From: DASPKX01 sp035627835
GTDB taxonomy: Bacteria > Verrucomicrobiota > Verrucomicrobiia > Limisphaerales > SXQI01
DNA length: 31,664 bases
Reading direction: 5' to 3'
NCBI GenBank assembly: GCA_035627835.1
Contig: DASPKX010000082.1
Coordinates: forward strand, 1-31,664
Position 1 is the first letter of the stretch. The number at the start of each line of letters is the position of its first letter. Position numbers and translations under genes: made by a program. Below the pieces are notes generated by a model that saw only the letters and a list, made by a program, of their open reading frames with translations, was not told the origin of the DNA and ran no database searches. Below are positions 8,996-16,032 of this stretch, one piece after another.

Positions 8996-11053
8996 TCAGT
9001 TCGCTGGAGTCTTAAAGATGAGTTGTGAGAAGTGGTATAAAGCAGATTTCCAATGATGGAAGTCATGCGCGTGTTCGTCAACGTGCCAGATGTGGGGAAC
9101 GTTGTTTTCCTTTAGGTAAGCGTGAACACCCTGGCTGACGCGGATGAGGCCATCCTTGTTCCCGCACGAGACGAAAAGAAGCCTGAGCTGTTTTGATGCT
9201 TTCGCGGTATCCGGCAGCAGCTCGGCTCCACGGCGGGTGTTTGGGGCGGAGGAAAAACCGCCGACCCAGGCGAAGGTGTCCAGGTTCCCAAGACCGAAGT
9301 TGAGCGATTGGCCGCCGCCCATCGAAAGGCCGGCGAGGGCGCGGCTCTCACGGTCTGCTTTGACGGAGTACTTCGATTCGATGAAGGGAATGAGGCTGCC
9401 GAGCAAATCCTGGTCGAACTTGCCGAACGCCGGAGCGGTTTGCATCGCGTTGGGGCCTGGGCGGTCGTCCGTTTGAGCGCGGCCGTTTGGCATGACGATA
9501 ATCATAGGCTCGGCTTTTCCGTCCGCGATGAGGTTGTCGAGAATGACGTTGGGCTGGCCGCCCCGGCGCCATTCGTTTTCATCGCCTCCAATGCCGTGCA
9601 GGAGGTAGAGGACCGGGTACTTTTTGTCGGCCGAGTAACCTGGAGGAGTGTAGATAAGAGCCTTGCGCTTGTTGCCGACTGACTTCGAATCGTATTCGAC
9701 CATTTCAAGGTTCCCCGCAGGAATGCCTGCGCGAGGTTTGTCGAAGCTCTCGGGAGGGTTTGGGAACGCGGGTTTGTCGTCCGGTTGCAATTCTATGGGT
9801 CCACCGAAGCCGCCGCGACCTGGGCCGCGTTGGGCAGGGGACGCAGCCGCTTGCGGGGAACCACTCGCCGAGGCATTGGCGAAGAGCAACGGAGCAAATT
9901 CGCGCAGGCTCCGGCGCCAGGATTGCCATTCATGCGCGGTGTCTGGAGAGACGTAGAAATGGGCGTTAATGCCGGCGGCTTTCAGGGCTTCGGTGTTTGC
10001 TTTGGGATCGCCGCCGCGAGCGGGGCGATCTCCACCCAGTTCCTTGCTGCCATAACTGATAAACACAAGTTTCACGTTTTCTTTGAACTTGGACATGTCG
10101 CCGATATTGGTGATCGCGATGCTTCCCCCGCTGAAAACGCCGATGTGCGAAAACTTGTCCAGATGCGCGAGGGTAATAGCGCGAGTTTGCATGCCGCCCA
10201 TGGAGAGACCAGCCATTGCCCTGTTAGGCTGATCTGCGAGCGTGCGGAAGTTCGCGTCGACGTATGGAATAAAATCCTCGATGAGAACTTTCTCAAAGGC
10301 GGTGAAATTGAAGTTGCCTGGCCCACGTGGCGGAGCGTTGGTGGCGCCTGGAGCCGCATTGGTGCGGGCTGCTCCACCGGCGAACGGGTTCCCGCCGAAC
10401 TCCATGGCGATGATGAACGGCTTGGCTTTCCCTTCGGCAATCAGGTTGTCCATGATTAAGCCGGCGTGGCCCTGGCGCCCCCAGCCAGTCTCATCTTCCC
10501 CCGCGCCATGTTGCAGATAGAGGACCGGATAACGTTTGGTCGGATCACGATCATAGTCCGGCGGTGTGTAAACAAAAGCGTGGCGGTTCGTGTTGCTGGA
10601 TTTTGACCAGTAATAAATTTCGCGGAGCTGCCCGTGCGGCACGTTTTTCAGGGCGTAGAAATCCGCATCTTTGGCGGGAATTTCAACCGCGCTACCCCAG
10701 CGGCTGGCGCCGTAGAAGAACTGCGTGTTTGGATCAGGCACTTCGGCGCCATCAATGTTGATGGTGTAGTAATGAAATCCTTCGTCCAGAGGCCGTGAAA
10801 TGCCATACCAGGCGCCGTCCTCGCCCTTCGTGAAGGGGCTGCTGTCGCGGAAACTCACGCCAACGCTCTGGGCTTTGGGCGCGACTATCCGGAATTTCAC
10901 GCGGCCTTCAGAATTGACCTGGGGATATTGTTTGCCGCCTTGATTGATGGGTGAGGGCTTCCAGTCGTCTGCGGGGTTTTGGTCGGCTGCCCAAAGTGGG
11001 GCGAACAAAAGCGCAGCCAGCGCGAGCAGGGGGAGTTTCGTCTTCATAATCAT
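8996..11053 (-). CDS. Secreted esterase with CBM48-like domain and two CE1 domains
   Basis: 685 residues; signal peptide about 1-22 (LLALAALLFAPLWA). Residues ~35-125 form an early-set/CBM48-like N-terminal domain (VKFRIVAPKAQSVGVSF, EGFHYYTINIDG). Two complete esterase-D/feruloyl-esterase (CE1) alpha/beta-hydrolase domains follow. Domain 1 (~145-393) has nucleophile Ser284 in AGLSMGG and a likely catalytic His374 in AHEWQSW. Domain 2 (~450-685) has Ser577 in AGLSMGG and His663 in AHDFHHW. They are joined by a Gly/Pro/Ala-rich linker (394-420) containing RGPGRGGFGG; domain 1 also holds a TNAAPGATNAPPRGPG insertion (231-246). CE1 enzymes remove acetyl or feruloyl groups from xylan, which fits the GH10 partner. 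The start could also be the ATG two codons later. It lies 36 nt after the upstream hydrolase gene. Confidence 0.9.
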   Translation of the reverse strand: MIMKTKLPLLALAALLFAPLWAADQNPADDWKPSPINQGGKQYPQVNSEGRVKFRIVAPKAQSVGVSFRDSSPFTKGEDGAWYGISRPLDEGFHYYTINIDGAEVPDPNTQFFYGASRWGSAVEIPAKDADFYALKNVPHGQLREIYYWSKSSNTNRHAFVYTPPDYDRDPTKRYPVLYLQHGAGEDETGWGRQGHAGLIMDNLIAEGKAKPFIIAMEFGGNPFAGGAARTNAAPGATNAPPRGPGNFNFTAFEKVLIEDFIPYVDANFRTLADQPNRAMAGLSMGGMQTRAITLAHLDKFSHIGVFSGGSIAITNIGDMSKFKENVKLVFISYGSKELGGDRPARGGDPKANTEALKAAGINAHFYVSPDTAHEWQSWRRSLREFAPLLFANASASGSPQAAASPAQRGPGRGGFGGPIELQPDDKPAFPNPPESFDKPRAGIPAGNLEMVEYDSKSVGNKRKALIYTPPGYSADKKYPVLYLLHGIGGDENEWRRGGQPNVILDNLIADGKAEPMIIVMPNGRAQTDDRPGPNAMQTAPAFGKFDQDLLGSLIPFIESKYSVKADRESRALAGLSMGGGQSLNFGLGNLDTFAWVGGFSSAPNTRRGAELLPDTAKASKQLRLLFVSCGNKDGLIRVSQGVHAYLKENNVPHIWHVDEHAHDFHHWKSALYHFSQLIFKTPAN

Positions 11054-11089
11054 TTTTCTGGTTTGTTTTCCTCAAGCCGGAACCGCGGT

Positions 11090-12019
11090 TCAGGGGATCT
11101 TTTTCTTTTCGACTTTCCAACCTTCGCGATGCGCGAGGCCGGCGGGTTCGCCGGTAAACATTTTTGCCGCCTCTTTATCGTCGCGAAGCTGCCATTGCAG
11201 CCAAGCCGTAGCAACGATGGCGAACTCCCCACCGTGGGGTTTGCCATAGGTGCCGCCGTGGCCGACATCGAGATTGGCCGCGAAAATTGGGACGTGATCC
11301 AGCCGGCGCACGTCATCCATGCCGTTTTTGTAGGCGATATCCTTCTCGCCGCCGAGAACGTAGAGGGTGGGTGTGCGCAGCTTTGCCAAATGATCTTTGG
11401 TCAGCTTCGGCATTCCGCCGCGGCCGGCTCCAGGATCGGGAAGGATGCCGCTATTAAAGATCAGTGCGGTCCGAACGCGAGGGTCGGGAGCCACTTCCAG
11501 CGCCTGCAGCCCACCACATGACATGCCAGCGACTGCGACCTTGTTCGTGTTGAGTTTTTGATAGTAGCGACTGGCCTTGTCGCTGTTTTGGGCGACGGCC
11601 CAGTTGAGAGCATCGATGAACAGGTGAGACTTCGTAGGCCCGCCGGGGCCTCCGCGTTGCCCCTCCGCTGGCATTGGGCCAATGGCGATCACCAGGAAAC
11701 CTTGCGACGCGACCTCAGAGAGAAAGTTGACGTGCTCCCAAGGGGAATTGGCGCAAGCTCCGTTGCCCCAGACGATGATCGGCAAAGTTTCTTTCGCGCC
11801 AAAGGGGCTGAGATCTTTGGGGCGGAAAATCGTGTGAGTGGCTAGGTTTGCATCCTGGGCCATGAGGGCTTTGTATGGGCCAGTCCCTCCATCCTCCACG
11901 GTTCGGCTAGCTGATTCCGTGCTCCCTGCTGGCGCAAGGGAATCGGCTGCAATAATCGGAAACACAGCGAGGGTGGCCGTGATGGCCATAATAAGAATGC
12001 GGTTCAGCGGGTGGTTCAT
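11090..12019 (-). CDS. Secreted alpha/beta hydrolase, probable esterase
   Basis: 309 residues with a signal peptide (RILIMAITATLAVFPIIAA, ~7-25). The alpha/beta-hydrolase fold is recognisable from LPIIVWGNGACAN (79-91, oxyanion-hole region), the nucleophile elbow GMSCG with Ser167 (next residue Cys168), PTLYVLGGEKDI (acid strand) and a C-terminal His (VGHGGTYGKPHGGEF). Similar dienelactone-hydrolase or chlorophyllase-like secreted hydrolases often sit near polysaccharide enzymes. Substrate unknown; deacylation of plant-derived esters is inferred from context. The start codon overlaps the stop of the upstream FecR-LamG gene as ATGA (12016-12019), implying translational coupling. It too carries the locus-specific low-complexity runs GQRGGPGG (120-127) and GAGRGGM (197-203). 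Confidence 0.85.
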   Translation of the reverse strand: MNHPLNRILIMAITATLAVFPIIAADSLAPAGSTESASRTVEDGGTGPYKALMAQDANLATHTIFRPKDLSPFGAKETLPIIVWGNGACANSPWEHVNFLSEVASQGFLVIAIGPMPAEGQRGGPGGPTKSHLFIDALNWAVAQNSDKASRYYQKLNTNKVAVAGMSCGGLQALEVAPDPRVRTALIFNSGILPDPGAGRGGMPKLTKDHLAKLRTPTLYVLGGEKDIAYKNGMDDVRRLDHVPIFAANLDVGHGGTYGKPHGGEFAIVATAWLQWQLRDDKEAAKMFTGEPAGLAHREGWKVEKKKIP

Positions 12020-13662
12020 TTTTTTAGTGTGGTTCGCAAAGTTTTTTGCTTTAGGCGCGGTGCATCCAATTGGGGTTTGCCGGATGTGTAGAGAGCAAGG
12101 ATCTCGTCGTCAGTGAGCGCGCGGTTCAATATGCAGAACTCATCCATGGCGCCGCTGAAATTTCGGATGAGTGTGGGGTGGTCGCCTTGGAAGCCGTCGG
12201 GATTCCAGTTTCCCAATTCCGCTGTGCCGATGCGGTAAGGAGGCGGGATTTTGAGGGACTTTTCATCCACCTTCTCGCCGTTCATGTAATGGGCGGCTCG
12301 TTTTGCCGCGCCGTCCACCACAACCGCAAGATGAAGCCAAAGACCGAAGTCTTCGAGGGACACCACCGAACGACTTGGGATGATCTGGAAATTGCCAGCG
12401 CCTTCACCGAAGAGTGTGAGTCCGAGTGATCCATCATTAAGAATGAGCCAGTGGAGTGTCCCTGTCCTGAACCCATCGCTCATGAAGAGTGAGTTAACCT
12501 TGCGATCCAGGCCGTGGACGCGAACCCACGCAGCCATGGTGAGCGCTTCGAATTTGCCGGGGACGCTAAACCGGACGCGGTCGCTGACGCTGCCGAATTC
12601 CAAGGCGCGTTTGTTCGGCCATCTTCCTTCAACTCTTTGGCAGCCAACGACTGTGCCATCGAACCCTACTCCGCCGTGTTTGCTGGTGTCGTTGAGCCGC
12701 CATTCTGGTGACCCCGAAGGTTCGAAATCGTAGCGAACGAGGAGCGAAGCATCTTCATCAAGCTGTCGGCTAGCCGCGCGCCAGCGTTCGTTTCGAAGCG
12801 CTGCGGCGTCGGAGGATCTTGCGTGCAACTGGAAGAGAGAACCAAAATTGGCCGCGCTTGCAGGAATCATCTCAGGTGTGCCGGATTTGCGCACGATGGT
12901 GGCTGCGCCATGATGAAGCACGTGGTTTGCGCTGCCAGTGTCCATCTCCACGCGTCCTTTGAAGATGTGGAGCGAGCTTTCGTCGGGTGTCACCTTGAGC
13001 CCCACTTTGGCCGCGAGGTCATGCACGCGTATATGCGGGGTAACCAGACGAAAGCCTCGAGCTTCAGGCGGGACTTCCGCGACGTAGCGACCAGTCTGAA
13101 AGGATGCTTCATTGGCTGAAATGACGTGGAGGTCAGCAGGACCTTCCATTACAACGCGGGCGCCGCTGTAGAAAACGATTTCGGCGAGGCCCGATGTCAG
13201 CCGCAAGGGGCCTGGAGCGAGTGGTGCGCCGATCCGCGGAGATTCGAATTCCTGGCTCCACTGGGCGTCTGCGACCGTGTTCAGCATCGCAACGGCTCGG
13301 CTTGTCGCATCACTGCGAGCGCCGCCGGGCGAGCGCAGCATCCACCAACCGACAGCCAGCGCCGTCAGGCAGGCGGCGAGGGCTATGATGCCGACCCGCA
13401 TGCGCTGCATTCTAGGCGGTGGGTTTGGCAGCGGATGAAGTGTTTCGACGCCAAAAGGGAGGGGTTGGGCCTCTCCAGCGAAAAGATCGGAGTCGGAGGC
13501 GAGTCGCGAATGCAGCTCTAACCTAAGAATGTACTCGTCACGCGCGGCGGAGTTGTTGCGCAGGAGGGTGTTTAGCGTTCGGGCCTGATCCTCTGAAAGC
13601 GATCCATGGCACGCGGCCGCAACCGCTTCATCAAACTCGGGCGATGGAAAGGAGATGTTCAT
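12016..13662 (-). CDS. FecR-LamG transmembrane protein, putative anti-sigma factor
   Basis: 548 residues from the ATG at 13662; a GTG one codon earlier is possible. Residues 1-86 are cytoplasmic-looking and carry the short helical segment usual for these proteins (FDEAVAAACHGSLSEDQA..., then LRNNSAARDEYILRLELHSRL). One transmembrane helix lies at ~90-108 (GIIALAACLTALAVGWWML). A FecR-like periplasmic beta region (~150-260, TSGLAEIVFYSGARVVMEGPA, GFRLVTPHIRVHDLAAKVGL) precedes a LamG/concanavalin-type jelly roll (~300-530, LLVRYDFEP, ALTMAAWVRV, LHLAVVVDGAAKRAAHYMNG, GAMDEFCILNRALTDDEI). The start shares one base with the sigma-factor stop (TGATG), and its stop overlaps the next start (ATGA). 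Pairing with an ECF sigma gene indicates a sigma regulator; the LamG ectodomain could bind polysaccharide as the signal (inference). Confidence 0.87.
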   Translation of the reverse strand: MNISFPSPEFDEAVAAACHGSLSEDQARTLNTLLRNNSAARDEYILRLELHSRLASDSDLFAGEAQPLPFGVETLHPLPNPPPRMQRMRVGIIALAACLTALAVGWWMLRSPGGARSDATSRAVAMLNTVADAQWSQEFESPRIGAPLAPGPLRLTSGLAEIVFYSGARVVMEGPADLHVISANEASFQTGRYVAEVPPEARGFRLVTPHIRVHDLAAKVGLKVTPDESSLHIFKGRVEMDTGSANHVLHHGAATIVRKSGTPEMIPASAANFGSLFQLHARSSDAAALRNERWRAASRQLDEDASLLVRYDFEPSGSPEWRLNDTSKHGGVGFDGTVVGCQRVEGRWPNKRALEFGSVSDRVRFSVPGKFEALTMAAWVRVHGLDRKVNSLFMSDGFRTGTLHWLILNDGSLGLTLFGEGAGNFQIIPSRSVVSLEDFGLWLHLAVVVDGAAKRAAHYMNGEKVDEKSLKIPPPYRIGTAELGNWNPDGFQGDHPTLIRNFSGAMDEFCILNRALTDDEILALYTSGKPQLDAPRLKQKTLRTTLKK

Positions 13663-14210
13663 CACGCCGTGCCTTTCGCGGCGTTCTGAACGCAGAACTG
13701 AAGCGATTGGCGGATTCGCTGGAGGGTTTTGTAAGTGGCGGCCACAGTCCGACCTGAGGCCGCAGCGAGTGTTTCGATTGCCTCACGACGATAGTAATAG
13801 CCCTCAACGATGATGCGCTGCTCCGCGGGCAACTTTGCCAGGCAGCGCTCAAGATGGCGCAAGCTGCCTTCCAGATCAGAACGCAGTTCTTCGCGGCGTT
13901 GCGCGAGTTCCTCCGCAAGGCCATTGCCCAGCAACGCTTGCCAGCGCTGATGCCGCTCGATCCATTGGCGAGCCTTATTCAGGGCGAAGCGGCATGCCCA
14001 GGGTGTGAAAGGCAGGGAGGGATCGTAGCTGTCGAACTTCTCCCAAAGGGCTAATGCGGTCTGCTGCACGATGTCCTCAGCATCCGCAACATTGGGGACC
14101 ATGGACGCGACATAACGAAACACCTCACGCTCGCTGCGCAAGAACAGCGAAAGAAACCGCTGCTGCGCAGCCGCTGGATCCTCGGAACGGCTCTGGGAAT
14201 CGTGTGTCAC
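13662..14210 (-). CDS. ECF sigma factor, Rhodopirellula/Verrucomicrobium family
   Basis: 182 residues with a GTG start. Sigma region 2 is visible as FLRSEREVFRYVASMVPNVADAEDIVQQTALALWEKFDSYDP (core ~23-67). The PFTPWACRFALNKARQW segment (67-83) follows. Region 4 with its helix-turn-helix is LPAEQRIIVEGYYYRREAIETLAAASGRTVAATYKTLQRIRQSL (~127-170). The size and these motifs match the sigma-70 subfamily restricted to Planctomycetes and Verrucomicrobia. It is the first gene of the seven-gene minus-strand unit and is coupled by a TGATG overlap to its FecR-LamG partner. Co-transcription with secreted hydrolases suggests that it drives its own operon (inference). The 76-nt upstream gap separates it from the CarH-like gene on the same strand, so read-through is possible. 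Confidence 0.93.
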   Translation of the reverse strand: MTHDSQSRSEDPAAAQQRFLSLFLRSEREVFRYVASMVPNVADAEDIVQQTALALWEKFDSYDPSLPFTPWACRFALNKARQWIERHQRWQALLGNGLAEELAQRREELRSDLEGSLRHLERCLAKLPAEQRIIVEGYYYRREAIETLAAASGRTVAATYKTLQRIRQSLQFCVQNAAKGTA

Positions 14211-14286
14211 GTTGTGAGCTGTACATAAATTCCGACGAACTGCGATTATTGGACAAAATATTTTTGGGCATCCGCACGGGCGGTGA

Positions 14287-15201
14287 TCACCGGCGGCGCA
14301 ACTCGTCCAAGGCCTCGCCGAATTCCGCGAGATTGTCGACCGCCAGAGCCCCGATCATGTTGAGGGCGCCTCGATAGGAGGGGGTTGCCCGCCCCCCCGC
14401 GATGATGGCTATCTCGCCAGGCATGAGTTGGCGCAGACGAAGCAGTTCCTGCGGTAATGTGGGATCGTCCTCCGGATAAACAAGGCTGAGAGCCACCGCT
14501 TTGGCCCGTTTCTGCGTCGCCGCTCCAGCAATTTCGGCGGCTGGGAGGCTGGCTCCCAGCAGTGTGACATTCCAACCGAGGCTTGCGGCCATGGCAGCGG
14601 CCATCATCGCGCCCAGCTCGTGAAGCTGGCCTGTCGGAGTGGCAACAACGATTCCCGGGGCGAGGTCAGCGCCCGAGAAGGATTTCTCCATTTCACCGAG
14701 GAACCGGCGGATAATGGCCGTCGCGAAATGCTCGTGAGCGGCTGTGATGTCACCAGCTCTCCACTTCTCCCCGATTTGATGGGCGAGGGGGGCGATCATT
14801 CGTTGAAGGACACCCATCCCGCCCCAGGCTGTCAGGCCACGCTTCATTGCGGCTTCAAGGGCAGGCCCATTTAACGTTCGGATTGCATCAAGCGCTTTGT
14901 CTGCGAGGGTCGCCCCGGAAACAGCCGGAGCAATGGCGCCGCCAACTCCCATTCGCTCATTGGCCGCAAGTTCACGAAGCTGGTTCTCGGGCAAATGCGC
15001 AATCCTTCCAATTGAATGGCCGGCTTCGGTGAGTTTCTTCAGGCACAAGAGGCGCTCAATCTCTGCTGGTGAATAGACCCGGCGCTTGGTTGCCGTTCGT
15101 TGGGGGGTCACTGCACGGTAACGAAGCTCCCAGGCGCGGATGAGATTCTGCGAGAGGCCGGTGAGGCGCGAGGCCATCTCGATGGAATGATATGGTTCCA
15201 T
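14287..15201 (-). CDS. CarH/LitR-type B12-dependent light-sensing MerR regulator
   Basis: 304 residues. A MerR DNA-binding domain lies at ~3-75 (HSIEMASRLTGLSQNLIRAWELRY, RVYSPAEIERL). It is followed by a B12-binding helical bundle (~97-175) carrying the CarH signature W-x9-E-H exactly (Trp147, Glu157, His158), and a Rossmann-type B12 domain (~180-304) with the lower-ligand motif GQLHELG (His194), LGASLP (215-220) and AGG (268-270). In characterised CarH proteins, adenosylcobalamin makes a DNA-binding tetramer in the dark, and light breaks it and lifts repression. Every residue expected for photosensing is present. It diverges from the fasciclin gene at 15395, and a CarH-like operator lies between them. 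No carotenoid or photolyase genes are in the window. An ordinary B12-responsive, non-light role cannot be excluded. Confidence 0.9.
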   Translation of the reverse strand: MEPYHSIEMASRLTGLSQNLIRAWELRYRAVTPQRTATKRRVYSPAEIERLLCLKKLTEAGHSIGRIAHLPENQLRELAANERMGVGGAIAPAVSGATLADKALDAIRTLNGPALEAAMKRGLTAWGGMGVLQRMIAPLAHQIGEKWRAGDITAAHEHFATAIIRRFLGEMEKSFSGADLAPGIVVATPTGQLHELGAMMAAAMAASLGWNVTLLGASLPAAEIAGAATQKRAKAVALSLVYPEDDPTLPQELLRLRQLMPGEIAIIAGGRATPSYRGALNMIGALAVDNLAEFGEALDELRRR

Positions 15202-15305
15202 TTAGACAAAACTTGTACACCGTGTTGAGTTCCTCTCACAAGGCGTTTCTCTCTCTGCCCAGATCACGCTGAAAGCATGGAGAACTCACTCGTTTAAAAA
15301 GGGTG

Positions 15306-15341
15306 TTGACAGTTATACGGAACCTATACAAATTCTCTACA
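15306..15341 (+). promoter_or_regulatory. Candidate CarH operator: three 11-bp direct repeats with -35-like box
   Basis: Hexamers TATACG (15314-15319), TATACA (15325-15330) and TCTACA (15336-15341) start exactly 11 bp apart and fit TnTAC(A/G). From memory, the Thermus CarH operator is described as tandem 11-bp direct repeats with core TnTACA, so the match in both core and period is striking. A TTGACA -35-like box (15306-15311) lies immediately upstream. No convincing -10 box is visible, the best being TACAAA at 15327-15332 with a short 15-nt spacer. The repeats lie 54 nt before the fasciclin ATG and 112 nt before the divergent regulator start. Confidence 0.65.
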
Positions 15342-15394
15342 GGTTGAGAGCGCATGGAGCGTTTCGAGGCCTGGTAAGGAGCATAGAAAACCAA

Positions 15395-15907
15395 ATGAAA
15401 ATGAAACTGTTTAGTGGATTGGGAATGGTTGCGGCGCTGGTGGCAGTATTGAACTTCGCCCCCACGAACCTGCAGGCGGGCACTGAGCCGAAGGCGTCTG
15501 AGGACATCGTCGCAGTGGCGGCGGGGAACGAGAACTTCAAAACGCTGGTGGCGGCGGTTAAAGCGGCCGGGCTGGTGGAAACATTGCAGGGCAAAGGACC
15601 ATTCACGGTGTTCGCGCCCACAGATGCGGCGTTTGCGAAGCTGCCAAAAGGGACGGTGGAGGATCTGCTCAAGCCGGAGAACAAGTCCAAGCTGGTCTCG
15701 ATTCTGACCTATCACGTGGTTCCGGGCAAAGTGATGGCCGCAGACGTGAAGACCATGGAAGCGAAAACGGTCCAAGGGCAAAAGGTGAGCCTGAAAGTCT
15801 CCGACAGCGGTGTAACCATTGATGATGCCAAGATCGTCAAGACTGACATTCCTGCGAAGAACGGGGTGATCCATGTGATCGACACAGTGATCATTCCGAA
15901 GTCTTAA
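15395..15907 (+). CDS. Secreted fasciclin (FAS1) domain protein
   Basis: 170 residues from the ATG at 15395; an earlier in-frame ATG (15344) would put 17 residues before the signal peptide and overlap the operator zone. An AAGGAG ribosome site lies at 15376-15381, rather far (13 nt) from the start. Signal peptide about 1-29 (GLGMVAALVAVLNFAPTNLQAG). A single FAS1 domain fills the rest: H1 motif FTVFAPTDAAF (70-80), ILTYHVVPGKV (103-113) and H2 GVIHVIDTVIIP (157-168). FAS1 proteins act in adhesion, and some algal members (AstaP) are soluble carotenoid carriers. It stands alone between a CarH-type operator and a strong terminator, so it is probably a monocistronic, light-responsive gene (inference). 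Exact ligand unknown. Confidence 0.93.
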   Translation: MKMKLFSGLGMVAALVAVLNFAPTNLQAGTEPKASEDIVAVAAGNENFKTLVAAVKAAGLVETLQGKGPFTVFAPTDAAFAKLPKGTVEDLLKPENKSKLVSILTYHVVPGKVMAADVKTMEAKTVQGQKVSLKVSDSGVTIDDAKIVKTDIPAKNGVIHVIDTVIIPKS

Positions 15908-15956
15908 GCGACGCGGCCGCATGAAGCGGTTGCCGTCGTTAGTGGGTGGGGAACCC

Positions 15957-15999
15957 AGAAGCCGGGCGTAAGAGATTGCGTCCCGGCTTCTTTGCTTTT
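15957..15999 (+). terminator. Rho-independent terminator after the fasciclin gene
   Basis: AGAAGCCGGG (15957-15966) pairs perfectly with CCCGGCTTCT (15982-15991) across a 15-nt loop, followed by the T-rich tail TTGCTTTTA. It lies 50 nt after the fasciclin stop and should end that transcript before the membrane-protein gene. Confidence 0.9.
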
Positions 16000-16032
16000 A
16001 GGAGGCGAGGCATTTCTGGACATAGCTAAGCA

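Noticed and set aside
11583..11590. Cysteine nucleophile in the alpha/beta hydrolase (GMSCGG)
   Set aside because: The GxSxG elbow reads G-M-S-C-G, so Ser167 is the nucleophile and Cys only follows it.
14220..14225. TGTACA near the sigma-factor start as another CarH site
   Set aside because: No second hexamer 11 bp away on either side; a lone 6-mer is expected several times in a window of this size.
12016..15201. Reading CarH-like regulator and ECF sigma as one light-regulated operon controlling xylan use
   Set aside because: The 76-nt gap allows it, but no operator repeats lie upstream of the sigma gene. Kept only as a possibility of read-through.
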